Source: an uncultured Gilliamella sp. (lineage in GTDB: Bacteria; Pseudomonadota; Gammaproteobacteria; Enterobacterales; Orbaceae). From it: 64,000 nucleotides of DNA. The stretch spans positions 62,001 to 126,000 of the forward strand of contig CALYPO010000001.1 in assembly GCA_945276085.1 (NCBI GenBank), read 5' to 3'. The position numbers and the translations under genes are program-made. Numbering within the stretch: the stretch's first letter is position 1; each line of letters starts with the position of its first letter. Shown in pieces: positions 27,510 through 36,800 of this stretch. The notes beneath the pieces are model-generated. The model did not search any database. It saw only the letters and a program-made list of their open reading frames with translations, and was not told the DNA's origin.

Positions 27510-28628
27510 TTAGCGCGGAGTTCGCTGTTGTTTATTAGGGAACGCAGGATTGTGATTTGCCGATGGATTTTGATACCAATAAGCCACACTTGCGATATCA
27601 TCACAACGTTCATACAATCTTATATCATCGTTACCAATCTGTTGAAAGGCTAACTTGATATTTTTGTGAAATGCCACCGGATCTGGTAAATGCCAACGAT
27701 ATAAACCATGCATCGGCAAACCATCATCGCCAAAGCCATGTACAGGGTTTGCATCGCCTGTCTGGAAAAAATCACGTGTTGCATCACGATTGGTTTGATA
27801 AGGGTAACCCATAAACAGTGTTTGAAAACACTTCGCTTTTGGGCGTCCTTGGCTGTCGCGATTATGAAATGCCCAAGCGCCACCAAAATAGTCTTCAGAA
27901 CCCGTTGAATGTTGTGTTGGATAGTCGCTATCATCATCAAGATAGAATTTAAACTCCCCTTCTCCCCACCAATAACGCTCTAGCGCCGTTAAGGCTAAGT
28001 AAGTCCCTACATAATAACCCTGTCCTTGCACATTATCCAAAATGACATAATCTTGGGCGTATTGAGTAATGCGTTGTCGGCGCCATTGCGCATGAAAATA
28101 AAGCGGCGCTTCAAATGGTTTTGGCATTAACGCATAGTTCACAGTAAAAAAGAAATGTTGCAAATCAGCCTCATGCTCATTTTCAATTTCAATGCGGGCT
28201 TTTTTATTAAATGGCATTCTAAAATAACAATTAAAGCCACCTGTTGGATTAACGACAATTGGCATTGAGTTGATGTCACATCTTGCACCAAAACCATTAC
28301 AGAAAAAGTCACCAATTGGGCTTTCAACTGATGGTACGGCTTCATCATCCCAATAAATGCGTATCACCACATCGCGGAGTACAAAGCTTCCGCGATGTGT
28401 TCTATCAGTTAAAGTAAACCACATATGACGAATTTCAGCAGGACCCGTTATTTCGGCTATGGTCACCTTTTTACCAGCAGGGATTGAGATACAGCCTTGC
28501 CCTTTTCGACTCGGTCCTAAAGCACTGGCCTTCATACATGATTTGCCTTTTTCACCTGTCATATTTTCGGGCGAAATGGTTCTGGTTTGTTCAAAGTGAA
28601 ACTGCGTAACTGAATTGAATATATTCAT
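27510..28628 (-). CDS. GH172 (DUF2961) glycoside hydrolase
   Basis: 372 residues of the DUF2961 family, now GH172, whose characterised members act on alpha-D-fructofuranosides such as difructose dianhydride I, or on alpha-D-arabinofuranosides. The conserved acidic motifs are visible: WWGEGEFKFYLDDD (residues about 220-233) and STGSEDYFGGAW (241-252), 20-22 residues apart, as expected for the two catalytic Glu. No signal peptide, so it works on an imported sugar. AAGGATT precedes the ATG. The CscB-like permease and ScrR-like regulator on either side favour a fructose-based substrate. Confidence 0.85.
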   Translation of the reverse strand: MNIFNSVTQFHFEQTRTISPENMTGEKGKSCMKASALGPSRKGQGCISIPAGKKVTIAEITGPAEIRHMWFTLTDRTHRGSFVLRDVVIRIYWDDEAVPSVESPIGDFFCNGFGARCDINSMPIVVNPTGGFNCYFRMPFNKKARIEIENEHEADLQHFFFTVNYALMPKPFEAPLYFHAQWRRQRITQYAQDYVILDNVQGQGYYVGTYLALTALERYWWGEGEFKFYLDDDSDYPTQHSTGSEDYFGGAWAFHNRDSQGRPKAKCFQTLFMGYPYQTNRDATRDFFQTGDANPVHGFGDDGLPMHGLYRWHLPDPVAFHKNIKLAFQQIGNDDIRLYERCDDIASVAYWYQNPSANHNPAFPNKQQRTPR

Positions 28629-28703
28629 TTTGAATCCTTAATATGTTTTATTAAATGTAATTTGTTTAGCCGAATTAAAAACGTGTTATGAATCTTAACT
28701 AGC

Positions 28704-29939
28704 TTACTTTTCTGATGATTTGAGCTTTTTGTCACGGCTTAAGAAAAGCATGGCAAAAATCATAAAACCTAACACGACTAGCCCTAAATTATTAAAGGTG
28801 GTTGCAGCGCCAGCAGTATCATAAACTTGCCCAACATAGGTAGAAAACAATATCACCCCAACCGAGCCTGCGACCTGATAACCAATTAAAAATACCGTTG
28901 CCGACAAGCGCGCATTAAAGTTGTTATCAATATATTTAAATACTGACACTAAAATGGTTGAAATTTCTAAACAGTGCATCAGTTTAATCACTGAAATAAT
29001 GGCAATGCTCTCGACATGACCGGTTAAAAAGATTCGAGATGCTGAAATAAAAGCGGCAAAAATTAAGGCGTTTTTCGCACCAACACGGTTAACCACAAAT
29101 GGCACACAAAACATCACGGCTGCTTCTAAAAATACTTGGAATGAATTTAATATGCCGTATAACCGATAACCATCATTCACATCAGTAAATTGCTGGGTAA
29201 AGTAAACCGGAAACAACTGTTGATCGTAAATATTATAAAGGCTATAAGTACCAAGCACATAAATCACAAATATCCAAAACTTTTTAAGCGCAAACACTGA
29301 AATAATCTCATTAAAACTTAACTTATCTTTCTTTTGAAAGACTGCTGCCGATGATTTACTTAAATCCGGTTTAAAATTCAGATTTAATATCATAAAGCAA
29401 ACACCCACTACTGATGCCGCCCAAAAATTGAGATGAGGATTAATACTAATTAAGATGCCAGCAATAAATGTTCCTACAGCGTAAGCAATACAACCCCAAG
29501 TACGGCATTGTCCAAATTCAAAATCAAAAGCACGGCTGATTTTTTCACAATAGGAATCAATCAACCCCATACCAGCAACCCAACCAAAACCTAAAAAGAA
29601 GCTACCAAAAACGACACCAATATAAAAACTATGCCGTAATAGCGGTTCATAGACATAAATTAACGCGGGCGCAGCGCAAGTAATAATGATGCTTTGAAAC
29701 CAAATTAAATGCTTTTTTAATACTAATTTATCTTGATAAACACCATAAATAATCATAATAATTAACGAGATAAAGTAATTAAACGAATAAATAATTCCGG
29801 TTTGTTTAGCCGTTAAACCAATCTCCTTACTTAGCCATATTGCATAAAAAGAAAAAACAAAACTCCCTGCTGCATAGTACATAAAGCTATAACATGAAGC
29901 GAACCAATAAGTTGGCTTTTGATAGAAGGTATTTGTCAT
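28704..29939 (-). CDS. Sucrose permease (CscB)-like oligosaccharide:H+ symporter
   Basis: Twelve-helix MFS_5 transporter. It follows E. coli CscB more closely than LacY: YWFASCYSFMYY, GLTAKQTGIIYSFNYF, YGVYQDKL.LKKHLIW, DSYCEKISR.FDFEFGQCR, NIYDQQLFPVYF and FLIGYQ.AGS all have CscB counterparts. The charged residues of helices 9-10 (R in SASRIF, K.MH.LE) are kept. First gene of the operon with GH172 and the LacI regulator, with a CRP-like site and a palindrome upstream. It probably imports the GH172 substrate. It is distinct from the LacY at 5.1 kb. Confidence 0.85.
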   Translation of the reverse strand: MTNTFYQKPTYWFASCYSFMYYAAGSFVFSFYAIWLSKEIGLTAKQTGIIYSFNYFISLIIMIIYGVYQDKLVLKKHLIWFQSIIITCAAPALIYVYEPLLRHSFYIGVVFGSFFLGFGWVAGMGLIDSYCEKISRAFDFEFGQCRTWGCIAYAVGTFIAGILISINPHLNFWAASVVGVCFMILNLNFKPDLSKSSAAVFQKKDKLSFNEIISVFALKKFWIFVIYVLGTYSLYNIYDQQLFPVYFTQQFTDVNDGYRLYGILNSFQVFLEAAVMFCVPFVVNRVGAKNALIFAAFISASRIFLTGHVESIAIISVIKLMHCLEISTILVSVFKYIDNNFNARLSATVFLIGYQVAGSVGVILFSTYVGQVYDTAGAATTFNNLGLVVLGFMIFAMLFLSRDKKLKSSEK

Positions 29940-29982
29940 AATTTATCCTTTAAAAAGTGAACAACTGAAATTGAGTATGAAT

Positions 29983-29998
29983 AGCTAAAAATTTAGCT
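29983..29998. promoter_or_regulatory. Palindrome upstream of the CscB-like gene, candidate operator
   Basis: AGCTAAA-AA-TTTAGCT is a perfect 7-bp inverted repeat, 44 bp before the permease ATG and just downstream of a CRP-like site. It could be the operator of the LacI-family repressor in the same operon, although it lacks the central CG typical of that family. Confidence 0.4.
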
Positions 29999-30019
29999 TT
30001 AAAAGGTTTATTAGATAAA

Positions 30020-30035
30020 TGTGATCAACATCAAA
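30020..30035 (-). promoter_or_regulatory. CRP-like site upstream of the CscB-GH172-lacI operon
   Basis: TGTGATCAACATCAAA has one perfect half-site (TGTGA) and a second half TCAAA against TCACA. It lies about 80 bp before the permease start and would place the operon under catabolite control. Confidence 0.5.
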
Positions 30036-30674
30036 GTTATTTTGTTGCCACAAACAAAATGAAATAAATCAGAGATAAAAATTAAAAGGATGACAAATGA
30101 AACACTAAAAATATTATGCCAATGACAATCTAACGATATAGCCAGTAACGTGACATATTTTTAGTATATTGATTTCGTTGCGCATTTTGATAAAAGTTCG
30201 TCATTTGCAACGGATTGTTAAATAACCTAAAACTATTTTACAAAATAGGATTAAGCATGCTTTTTCGGGATGTGATAGTTGTAAGGGATTTAAAACAAAA
30301 ATAACGCATTCTCAGCCTTTAAAGTTCGCTTTGATGGATATAAATAATTGTGACTAGGTCTATTTAATGGTAACACTAACAAGTGACAAGTGAAGTAGCC
30401 TTAAAAGTACAATATTTACCTTAAACCTAGCCATTGATTGTTTGCACAAAAAAAGATTAGTTTGAAGGTAAGACTGAGTAGCCAATAAACATCATCATTC
30501 TGCAATATTTATCAACATTATATGTTGTTTTTATTTAAGATTGATAATAAACAACAGCCTTTTAATAAAATTACCCAGATTTGTTTTTGTTCTATTATTA
30601 GCAATAATATCTCTAAATAGTGATAAAACGTTTGATAAAATCGACAGATTCAAACCCGTAATAACATAAAAAAT

Positions 30675-30706
30675 AATTAAAAATAACCGCATTCTCGCGG
30701 TTATTT
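30675..30706 (-). terminator. Rho-independent terminator of the pectin operon
   Basis: A perfect 10-bp stem (AAATAACCGC at 30681-30690, GCGGTTATTT at 30697-30706) with a 6-nt loop is followed on the minus strand by a T-rich tract. It lies 14 bp after the GH28 stop. Confidence 0.85.
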
Positions 30707-30719
30707 TGATGAAAAACCA

Positions 30720-32042
30720 TTAAGCATTAAGCGGCAATAATTTACCGTCTTGTTTAATAAATGATTGATTAACATGTACACCTGTACTGTTTTTGATACT
30801 AAGTGGCTCGCTAATGACATTATCAACAATAACATTGTTAAATAAAATGGTGTCGGCATTTTCAATAAAAAAGCCCTTACCCGCTTCGGGTTTGACATCT
30901 TTAAACATGTCAACTTCACCTGCTTGCGCATTAATTTGCATCGATACTCGAATATTATCAAACGAAATATTGGCTATTGGCGATTCAGGTATACCATATA
31001 AAAATCCAGCATAAGCACGTACATTTTTGGCAATAATATTAGAAAAACTAATATTATGACATGCGGGTGTTTGTTCATTAACTGGTAATGCTGCTTTATT
31101 CCAGACAATGGGATCATTACCTTTAGGGCCGCAATAGTAATAATAGTTCATCACAAATGCCGATAATACTTCGTCCATAATGATATTACTAAAGGTGATA
31201 TCCGAAATAGTACCACCTCGACCACGACGGGTTTTAAACCTTACACCACGGTCGGTTTTTTGAAATACGCAGTTAGTAATGGTCACATTACGAATACACC
31301 CACTCATTTCACTCCCTAATACCACTGCACCATGTCCATGAATCATATTACAGTTAGTAATTAATATGTTTTCACAAGCGCTTTTATCAACCGTTTCTTC
31401 TGTACCTGCTTTAATTGCAATACAATCATCACCAACATCAATATAACAATTTGAAATTCTCACATTACGGCAAGATTCAGGATTGATACCATCCGTATTT
31501 GGTGAATCAGCTGGATTAAGAATCGAAATATTATCAACGACCACATTGTTTGACTCCATTGGGTGAACGGTCCAACTTGGTGATTGTGTTAAAAATAGTT
31601 TTTCAATCGTGATACGCTCGCAAAAATCAAATCCGATCAAATAAGGTCTAGGGTATTTAAGATTACTGCGATCGTTGCGAAAAGTATGCCACCATTTTTT
31701 GCCATTACCATCGATTTTTCCACCGCCGGTGATTGTTACGTTCTCAATATTATGACCATATATACATGGCATATATACATCTTGTTTTACCCCTTCCCAA
31801 CGAGAATTGACCACGGGATAATCTTTAGCATCATCGGAAAACAATAACGTTGCACCTTGTTCAATCTCTAATGTTAGATTACTACAAAGTTTAATAGCTC
31901 CGGTAAAATAGGTGCCAACTGGAACAATTAAAGTTCCTCCACCTCGTTGTTCAATATGTTGTATCGACTTTGCAAAAGCTAAGGTATTTATTGTAGTACC
32001 ATCACCAATTGCACCAAAATCTTTAACTGAAACAGTCGTCAT
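30720..32042 (-). CDS. GH28 polygalacturonase-type enzyme, cytoplasmic
   Basis: Right-handed beta-helix glycoside hydrolase that cleaves galacturonan chains. All GH28 signatures are present: SPNTDGIN, GDDCIAIK (catalytic Asp residues), HGHGAVVLGSE and the RFK substrate-binding motif in GVRFKT. The opening VKDFGAIGDG is typical. Length 440. There is no signal peptide, so it should act inside the cell, probably as an exo-enzyme that releases galacturonate from imported oligogalacturonides. It is the last gene of the uxaCBA-permease operon, 122 bp after the permease gene with a long hairpin in between. Confidence 0.88.
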   Translation of the reverse strand: MTTVSVKDFGAIGDGTTINTLAFAKSIQHIEQRGGGTLIVPVGTYFTGAIKLCSNLTLEIEQGATLLFSDDAKDYPVVNSRWEGVKQDVYMPCIYGHNIENVTITGGGKIDGNGKKWWHTFRNDRSNLKYPRPYLIGFDFCERITIEKLFLTQSPSWTVHPMESNNVVVDNISILNPADSPNTDGINPESCRNVRISNCYIDVGDDCIAIKAGTEETVDKSACENILITNCNMIHGHGAVVLGSEMSGCIRNVTITNCVFQKTDRGVRFKTRRGRGGTISDITFSNIIMDEVLSAFVMNYYYYCGPKGNDPIVWNKAALPVNEQTPACHNISFSNIIAKNVRAYAGFLYGIPESPIANISFDNIRVSMQINAQAGEVDMFKDVKPEAGKGFFIENADTILFNNVIVDNVISEPLSIKNSTGVHVNQSFIKQDGKLLPLNA

Positions 32043-32066
32043 TTTTTATCCTTTACGTGTTACTTT

Positions 32067-32102
32067 GTGAACTATCCACTAATCGGGTAGCGGACAGTTC
32101 AC
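32067..32102 (-). promoter_or_regulatory. 15-bp RNA hairpin between permease and GH28 genes
   Basis: The arms at 32067-32081 and 32088-32102 (GTGAACT...CTA / TAG...AGTTCAC) match at 13 of 15 positions in DNA. Both mismatches become G-U pairs in the minus-strand transcript, giving a continuous 15-bp stem with a 6-nt loop. No T run follows, so it may be a processing or stability element ahead of the GH28 ribosome binding site. Confidence 0.6.
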
Positions 32103-32164
32103 GATATATGGCTAAAATCAGGACTCGCATTACTGGCTAATCCTAGCCATTTATTCAATGAATG

Positions 32165-33679
32165 TTATTTTGCTTGGGTATTTTTTGATTTAAAACCAAT
32201 GTTGTTATTGCCAAAGCAATTTTCATAAGCAATCCCTGATAATTCTTCAACAACTTTTTTAGTTTCTGGCGTAACATCAGCCATTTTTCCCCCTTCGCGA
32301 ATACGAGCAACTTCATTAATAATGATTGAATGCGTTGCATGATCAAGCTTCATTCTCCAAGCGAAGAAAGCACCAATAAGTGCCATTCCAACAACACCAT
32401 ATAAAATAATGCCATTAATAGCATCAATTGCACTTTGTGGCTGAACATGAGATTTTGATTCAAAACCATATGCACTTAAAATAATACCAAGTACAAATAC
32501 AATTGAAGCGCGAACTAATTTACCCGCCATAGTCATTGCACCAGCATAAACCCCTTCACGACGTCGATTAGTTACCACTTCATCAACATCAGCCAAAAAT
32601 ACGTAGACACTCCAGGGAATGTAATATACGCCCCCCGTACCTAGACCAAACCAAATGGTAATACCCACAACAATCCAAGTGATATTTGGCAAGTTAAGAT
32701 AATAAATACCGACATAACCAATCATCGATGAAATTACAATGAGTAATGCAATAATAAACGGTTTTTTAAAGCCTTTTTTAGCACAATACATCATAAAAAA
32801 GGCTGTCGAAACTAGCTGGCAAATACTGCTTAACGAGTTCATTGAAGCGACAAATGAGCGAGGTTCACCTAAACTAAACACAATGAAATAGGTAAATACG
32901 GCGGTAAATAACCATTCAGCACCAAACCCAAATAGATACATGCCTAAATGCGTTCTAAACGTTTTAATACGAAATGTTGATAAGATGTCGATAATAAGCT
33001 TTTTAATAGCTTCAAAAAAGCTATGTACAGATTCATCTTTTACTTCTTCTTTAGGTTTTTCCCAACTATTACAATACAGTAAAATCAACGCGACGATCAT
33101 AATCGCTGCGTAAGTGATCCCCGTTAATAAGAAAGGCGTTGCTGAATCTTTACTATAATAGTAAAAATAGATGCCAGGTATGGCAGCACCTAAAAAGTTA
33201 GCTACTTTACCAAACATTGCTTTTGAACCAGTCAAATAAGTACGCTGTGAAAAGTTAGATGTCATTTCAACTGGTAAGGTATTAAATGGGATCATAATGC
33301 TGGTATAGATGATTTCAAATAAGATGTAAGTTATTAAGTAATACCAAAACCCCATACCATCAATCCATAACATTGGATAGATGAGCATTAAAGGTATGCC
33401 AATTAAAATAAAGAATCGGCGGCGCCCAAAACGTTGTCCTATTTTTGTTTGGTAAAAGTTGTCAGTAATAAACCCCATTAATGGATTAAGAATGACATCC
33501 AAGTAAGTTGCAATAGAAAAAATTAATGCTGCTTGAACGACACTTAAGCCACAAAAAGTGGTATAAAAATAAAGCAGCCAAGCCCCACTAATTGCTAAAG
33601 CGCCACTGCCAATTAAATTACCACTTCCATACGAGAATCTTACTAACCATGTGATTTTTCTCTCTTTTTTATTCGTCAT
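32165..33679 (-). CDS. GPH-family sugar transporter, oligogalacturonide (TogT)-like
   Basis: 504 residues with about twelve membrane helices and the glycoside-pentoside-hexuronide symporter pattern: RFSYGSGNLIGSGAL at the start, YLDVILNPLMGFITDN, GRRRFFILIGIP and NTLPVEMTSNFSQRTYLTG. Lying between uxaCBA and a GH28 gene, it most likely imports oligogalacturonides, as the GPH member TogT does in Dickeya. The C-terminal tail of about 60 hydrophilic residues is somewhat long. No ExuT-type galacturonate carrier is present in the window. Confidence 0.82.
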   Translation of the reverse strand: MTNKKERKITWLVRFSYGSGNLIGSGALAISGAWLLYFYTTFCGLSVVQAALIFSIATYLDVILNPLMGFITDNFYQTKIGQRFGRRRFFILIGIPLMLIYPMLWIDGMGFWYYLITYILFEIIYTSIMIPFNTLPVEMTSNFSQRTYLTGSKAMFGKVANFLGAAIPGIYFYYYSKDSATPFLLTGITYAAIMIVALILLYCNSWEKPKEEVKDESVHSFFEAIKKLIIDILSTFRIKTFRTHLGMYLFGFGAEWLFTAVFTYFIVFSLGEPRSFVASMNSLSSICQLVSTAFFMMYCAKKGFKKPFIIALLIVISSMIGYVGIYYLNLPNITWIVVGITIWFGLGTGGVYYIPWSVYVFLADVDEVVTNRRREGVYAGAMTMAGKLVRASIVFVLGIILSAYGFESKSHVQPQSAIDAINGIILYGVVGMALIGAFFAWRMKLDHATHSIIINEVARIREGGKMADVTPETKKVVEELSGIAYENCFGNNNIGFKSKNTQAK

Positions 33680-33701
33680 GAATGATACCTATATAATTTA
33701 T

Positions 33702-33742
33702 AAAAAAAACGGGCCCCTAGCATTAAGTCCGCAAGGACTTAA
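33702..33742 (-). terminator. Attenuator-like hairpin between uxaA and the permease gene
   Basis: A perfect 8-bp stem (TTAAGTCC at 33723-33730, GGACTTAA at 33735-33742) is followed on the minus strand by GGGGCCCG and a run of eight T. It lies between two genes of one operon and could lower expression of the distal permease and GH28 genes. Confidence 0.55.
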
Positions 33743-33775
33743 CGACATGATTTATTTTTGAATAAAAATTTAGTC

Positions 33776-35287
33776 TTAGAGGGTTACGCCACTTTTAAGG
33801 ATGGCTAAATTTTTGAAATTATTTTTTTCATTACAAGTTTGTTGTCCATTAGCTACCTGCACTATGTAATCAATAAATTCTGTTAACACTGTTTTCATTG
33901 AAATGCCTTGAATTAATTTTCCGGCATTAAAATCAATCCAATTCACCTTCTTCTCTGCCAATTGTGTATTGGTTGCAATTTTGACGGTTGGCACAATGCC
34001 ACCATAAGGCGTTCCTCGACCAGTGGTAAATAACACCATGTGACAACCAGCTGCGGATAAAGCGCCAGTGGCAACAGCATCGTTCCCTGGAGCACTGAGT
34101 AAATTCAAACCATGCTTAGTTAACATTTGTCCATACTTAAGCACATCAATCACTTTACTGCCCCCTGCTTTTTGGGTACAACCCAGTGATTTTTCTTCTA
34201 ACGTGGTAATGCCACCGGCTTTATTCCCTGGCGAAGGGTTTTCGTAGATAGGTTGATTATTCGAAATAAAATATTGTTTAAAATCATTAATCATCTGAAC
34301 TGTTTTATCGAAAGTCGATTCATCAATGCAATGCGACATTAAAATATTTTCAGCACCAAACATTTCTGGCACCTCAGTGAGCACACTAGTCCCACCATGT
34401 TCAATCACATAATCAGAAAAAAGACCTAGCATCGGGTTTGCGGTAATACCTGAAAAACCATCCGATCCACCGCACTCTAACCCAAATTTTAATTCACTCA
34501 AACGACCGGCTTCACGCTTATCGTTTTTCATGACAGCGTAAAGTTCTCTTAAATGAACCAATGCGGCTTCGATTTCATCTTCTTCTTGCTGAGCAATAAG
34601 AAACCGTACTCGTGACGCATCATAGTCACCCAAATCGGCTTTGAACGCCGAAATCTGATTATTTTCACAACCTAATCCAATAACCAGTACAGCACCTGCA
34701 TTAGGATGTTTGACTAAATCTTGTAAAATAATTTTAGTATTTTTATGGTCTTGCCCGAGTTGCGAACACCCATAAGGATGTTCAAGAACGGTAATCCCAT
34801 CAATTTCTAATTGATTATTTAATTCTGCACAAAATTGTTTAACAATTTGCTGAGCAATACCATTAATACAAGTTACAGTCGGAATAATCCATAATTCATT
34901 ACGAATACCAACCTCACCATTTTTACGACGATAAATATTGATTTCTTTATCTGGTATGGCATGTAAAGAGTCATTATTTGCTATCTGAGGATGATATTTA
35001 TAATCATCAATATCACTTAAATTAGTTTTTAAATTGTGTGAATGAATATGCTCACCGGCTTTAATTGCACAAGTTGCATGGCCTATCGGCAAACCATATT
35101 TAATGATATTGTCACCTTGTGCTATATCTTGAAGGGCAAATTTATGCCCTTGTTTGACTGGTTGTTTTAAATCAATGGTATGACCATCAACAATAACATT
35201 TTCTTCATGTGCTTCTAAATCAGATAACGCCACCGCAACATTATCTTTATTATTTATTTTTATAAATTTAATCATTACATCGCTCAT
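33776..35287 (-). CDS. uxaA: Altronate dehydratase
   Basis: Dehydrates D-altronate to 2-keto-3-deoxygluconate; an iron- and manganese-dependent enzyme. The N-terminal SAF domain (VAVALSDLEA...GHKFAL.DI..GD.IIKYG.PIG.A) is followed by the dehydratase core with GYCS-type HPYGCSQLGQD, GLGCENNQ, LECGGSDGFSGITANP and KSLGCTQKAG. The start is ATG 35287, one base after the uxaB stop, or possibly ATG 35275 (499 residues, nearer the E. coli length of 495). Confidence 0.95.
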   Translation of the reverse strand: MSDVMIKFIKINNKDNVAVALSDLEAHEENVIVDGHTIDLKQPVKQGHKFALQDIAQGDNIIKYGLPIGHATCAIKAGEHIHSHNLKTNLSDIDDYKYHPQIANNDSLHAIPDKEINIYRRKNGEVGIRNELWIIPTVTCINGIAQQIVKQFCAELNNQLEIDGITVLEHPYGCSQLGQDHKNTKIILQDLVKHPNAGAVLVIGLGCENNQISAFKADLGDYDASRVRFLIAQQEEDEIEAALVHLRELYAVMKNDKREAGRLSELKFGLECGGSDGFSGITANPMLGLFSDYVIEHGGTSVLTEVPEMFGAENILMSHCIDESTFDKTVQMINDFKQYFISNNQPIYENPSPGNKAGGITTLEEKSLGCTQKAGGSKVIDVLKYGQMLTKHGLNLLSAPGNDAVATGALSAAGCHMVLFTTGRGTPYGGIVPTVKIATNTQLAEKKVNWIDFNAGKLIQGISMKTVLTEFIDYIVQVANGQQTCNEKNNFKNLAILKSGVTL

Positions 35288-35288
35288 T

Positions 35289-36752
35289 TTATTTGCTACT
35301 CACAACGCATTTTTCAATTGCTTGACGCATACCATCTTGGGTAATGACCGTTAAATATTGCGTTATGGTTTGTGCTAATTGCGGAATAGTTAATAAATCG
35401 TGTTCCCAATGGGCTTTATCGCTTAATATCGTGTGTACAAGTTGATCTATAGTTTGTTTACCTTCGGCTACATTTGCCCAACCGTTGTGAAAACGCGCCA
35501 ACCAAGTAGCATCATCTTGTAATGGATAGGTTTGGTTGTTTCTCACCCCACGATAAAAAGCCATCAATGCGGCAAATGCGAAAACTAAATGGGTTGGTAA
35601 AACACCTTTTTCTTTTTGATAAGCGATTAATTGTGGAAGAATACGCGTTTTAAATTTAGTCATGCTATTTAAAGCTATCGACATTAATTGATGTTCAATA
35701 AATGGGTTTTTAAAACGGCTAATCACAGACTGGGCAAAATCCACTAATTCTTGATGTGGTAAATCTAAAACAGGGATAATTTCATCAAAAATAGTCTCTT
35801 TAATATAAGATAAGATTTGTGGATCATTCATTGCTTCACCAACTGTATCAATCCCAGATAGATAAGCAACTGGCACTAAAGCTGTATGGGCACCATTTAA
35901 AATAGCGACTTTTCGCTCTTTATACGGCTTAATATCATCCACAATTTTGATATTCATATTGCATTTATCAAGGCATAATTTTTGAGCTAACCATTGCGGT
36001 CCTTGAATAACAAAAAGATAGAAATATTCAGCAGAATCGATAAAATTGTCTTTATAACCTAGTTCAGCTTCAAGCTCAGCAATTTGTGCTTTTGGGTAAC
36101 CCGGTACAATTCTATCGACAAGTGTAGAACAGAATACATTGTCATTTTCGATCCATGCAATAAACTTGTCAGACAGGTTCCATTGTTTAGCATACTTTAA
36201 TACAAGTTTTTTAAGCGCATCACCATTGTAATCAATCAGTTCACACGGAATAATAATTAAACCACTCGCTTTACTGCCCGCAAAGTGAGTAAATCTTTCA
36301 TATAAAAAAGCGGTTAATTTAGCTGGATAGCTAGCCGCAGGGCGATCGGTTAATTTATCCCCCTCAACGTAACTAATGCCGGCTTCTGTTGTATTCGAAA
36401 AAATAAATTGGATATTGGGATCTTTTGCTAATTCAAGATATTCATCGTATTGAGTATAGACATTTATCTCATTATTCACTGAGCGAATCATTCTAAACTC
36501 TTTTACTGCTTCGTTTTTTTCGTTTAAGCCACGAATCAATGTGGTGTATAAGCCATCTTGAATACTTAATGAAGGTGGAAAATCAGTATTTAGTGGACGA
36601 ACAATGACTACGCCCGCATCAAGATCTGTTTTTTCATTTAAGATATCTAATTGCCAATCTAAAAAAGCACGTAAAAAATTACCTTCGCCAAATTGAACAA
36701 CACGTGTCGTATATTTTGCACCCGGAAAATCATTTCTGTTTAATGTTTTCAT
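35289..36752 (-). CDS. uxaB: Tagaturonate reductase (altronate oxidoreductase)
   Basis: NADH-dependent reductase of D-tagaturonate to D-altronate, from the long-chain mannitol dehydrogenase family. Family features: [17 protein letters not shown] (nucleotide-binding loop) near the N-terminus, [17 protein letters not shown], and the [13 protein letters not shown] motif with the catalytic residues around 285. Length 487 (483 in E. coli). Second gene of the operon, tightly joined to uxaA. Confidence 0.96.
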   Translation of the reverse strand: MKTLNRNDFPGAKYTTRVVQFGEGNFLRAFLDWQLDILNEKTDLDAGVVIVRPLNTDFPPSLSIQDGLYTTLIRGLNEKNEAVKEFRMIRSVNNEINVYTQYDEYLELAKDPNIQFIFSNTTEAGISYVEGDKLTDRPAASYPAKLTAFLYERFTHFAGSKASGLIIIPCELIDYNGDALKKLVLKYAKQWNLSDKFIAWIENDNVFCSTLVDRIVPGYPKAQIAELEAELGYKDNFIDSAEYFYLFVIQGPQWLAQKLCLDKCNMNIKIVDDIKPYKERKVAILNGAHTALVPVAYLSGIDTVGEAMNDPQILSYIKETIFDEIIPVLDLPHQELVDFAQSVISRFKNPFIEHQLMSIALNSMTKFKTRILPQLIAYQKEKGVLPTHLVFAFAALMAFYRGVRNNQTYPLQDDATWLARFHNGWANVAEGKQTIDQLVHTILSDKAHWEHDLLTIPQLAQTITQYLTVITQDGMRQAIEKCVVSSK

Positions 36753-36800
36753 TACTCTAACTCTTCTTTAATTAATCTAATTACAACGACTTAATGCTTT

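Larger units (their letters stand above)
29940..30719. other. Intergenic region between the two sugar operons
   Basis: 780 bp. Near 29.94-30.04 kb it contains the palindrome and CRP-like site of the CscB operon; near 30.68-30.71 kb it contains the GH28 terminator. In between I see no open frame, remnant or repeat that I can support. Confidence 0.6.
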
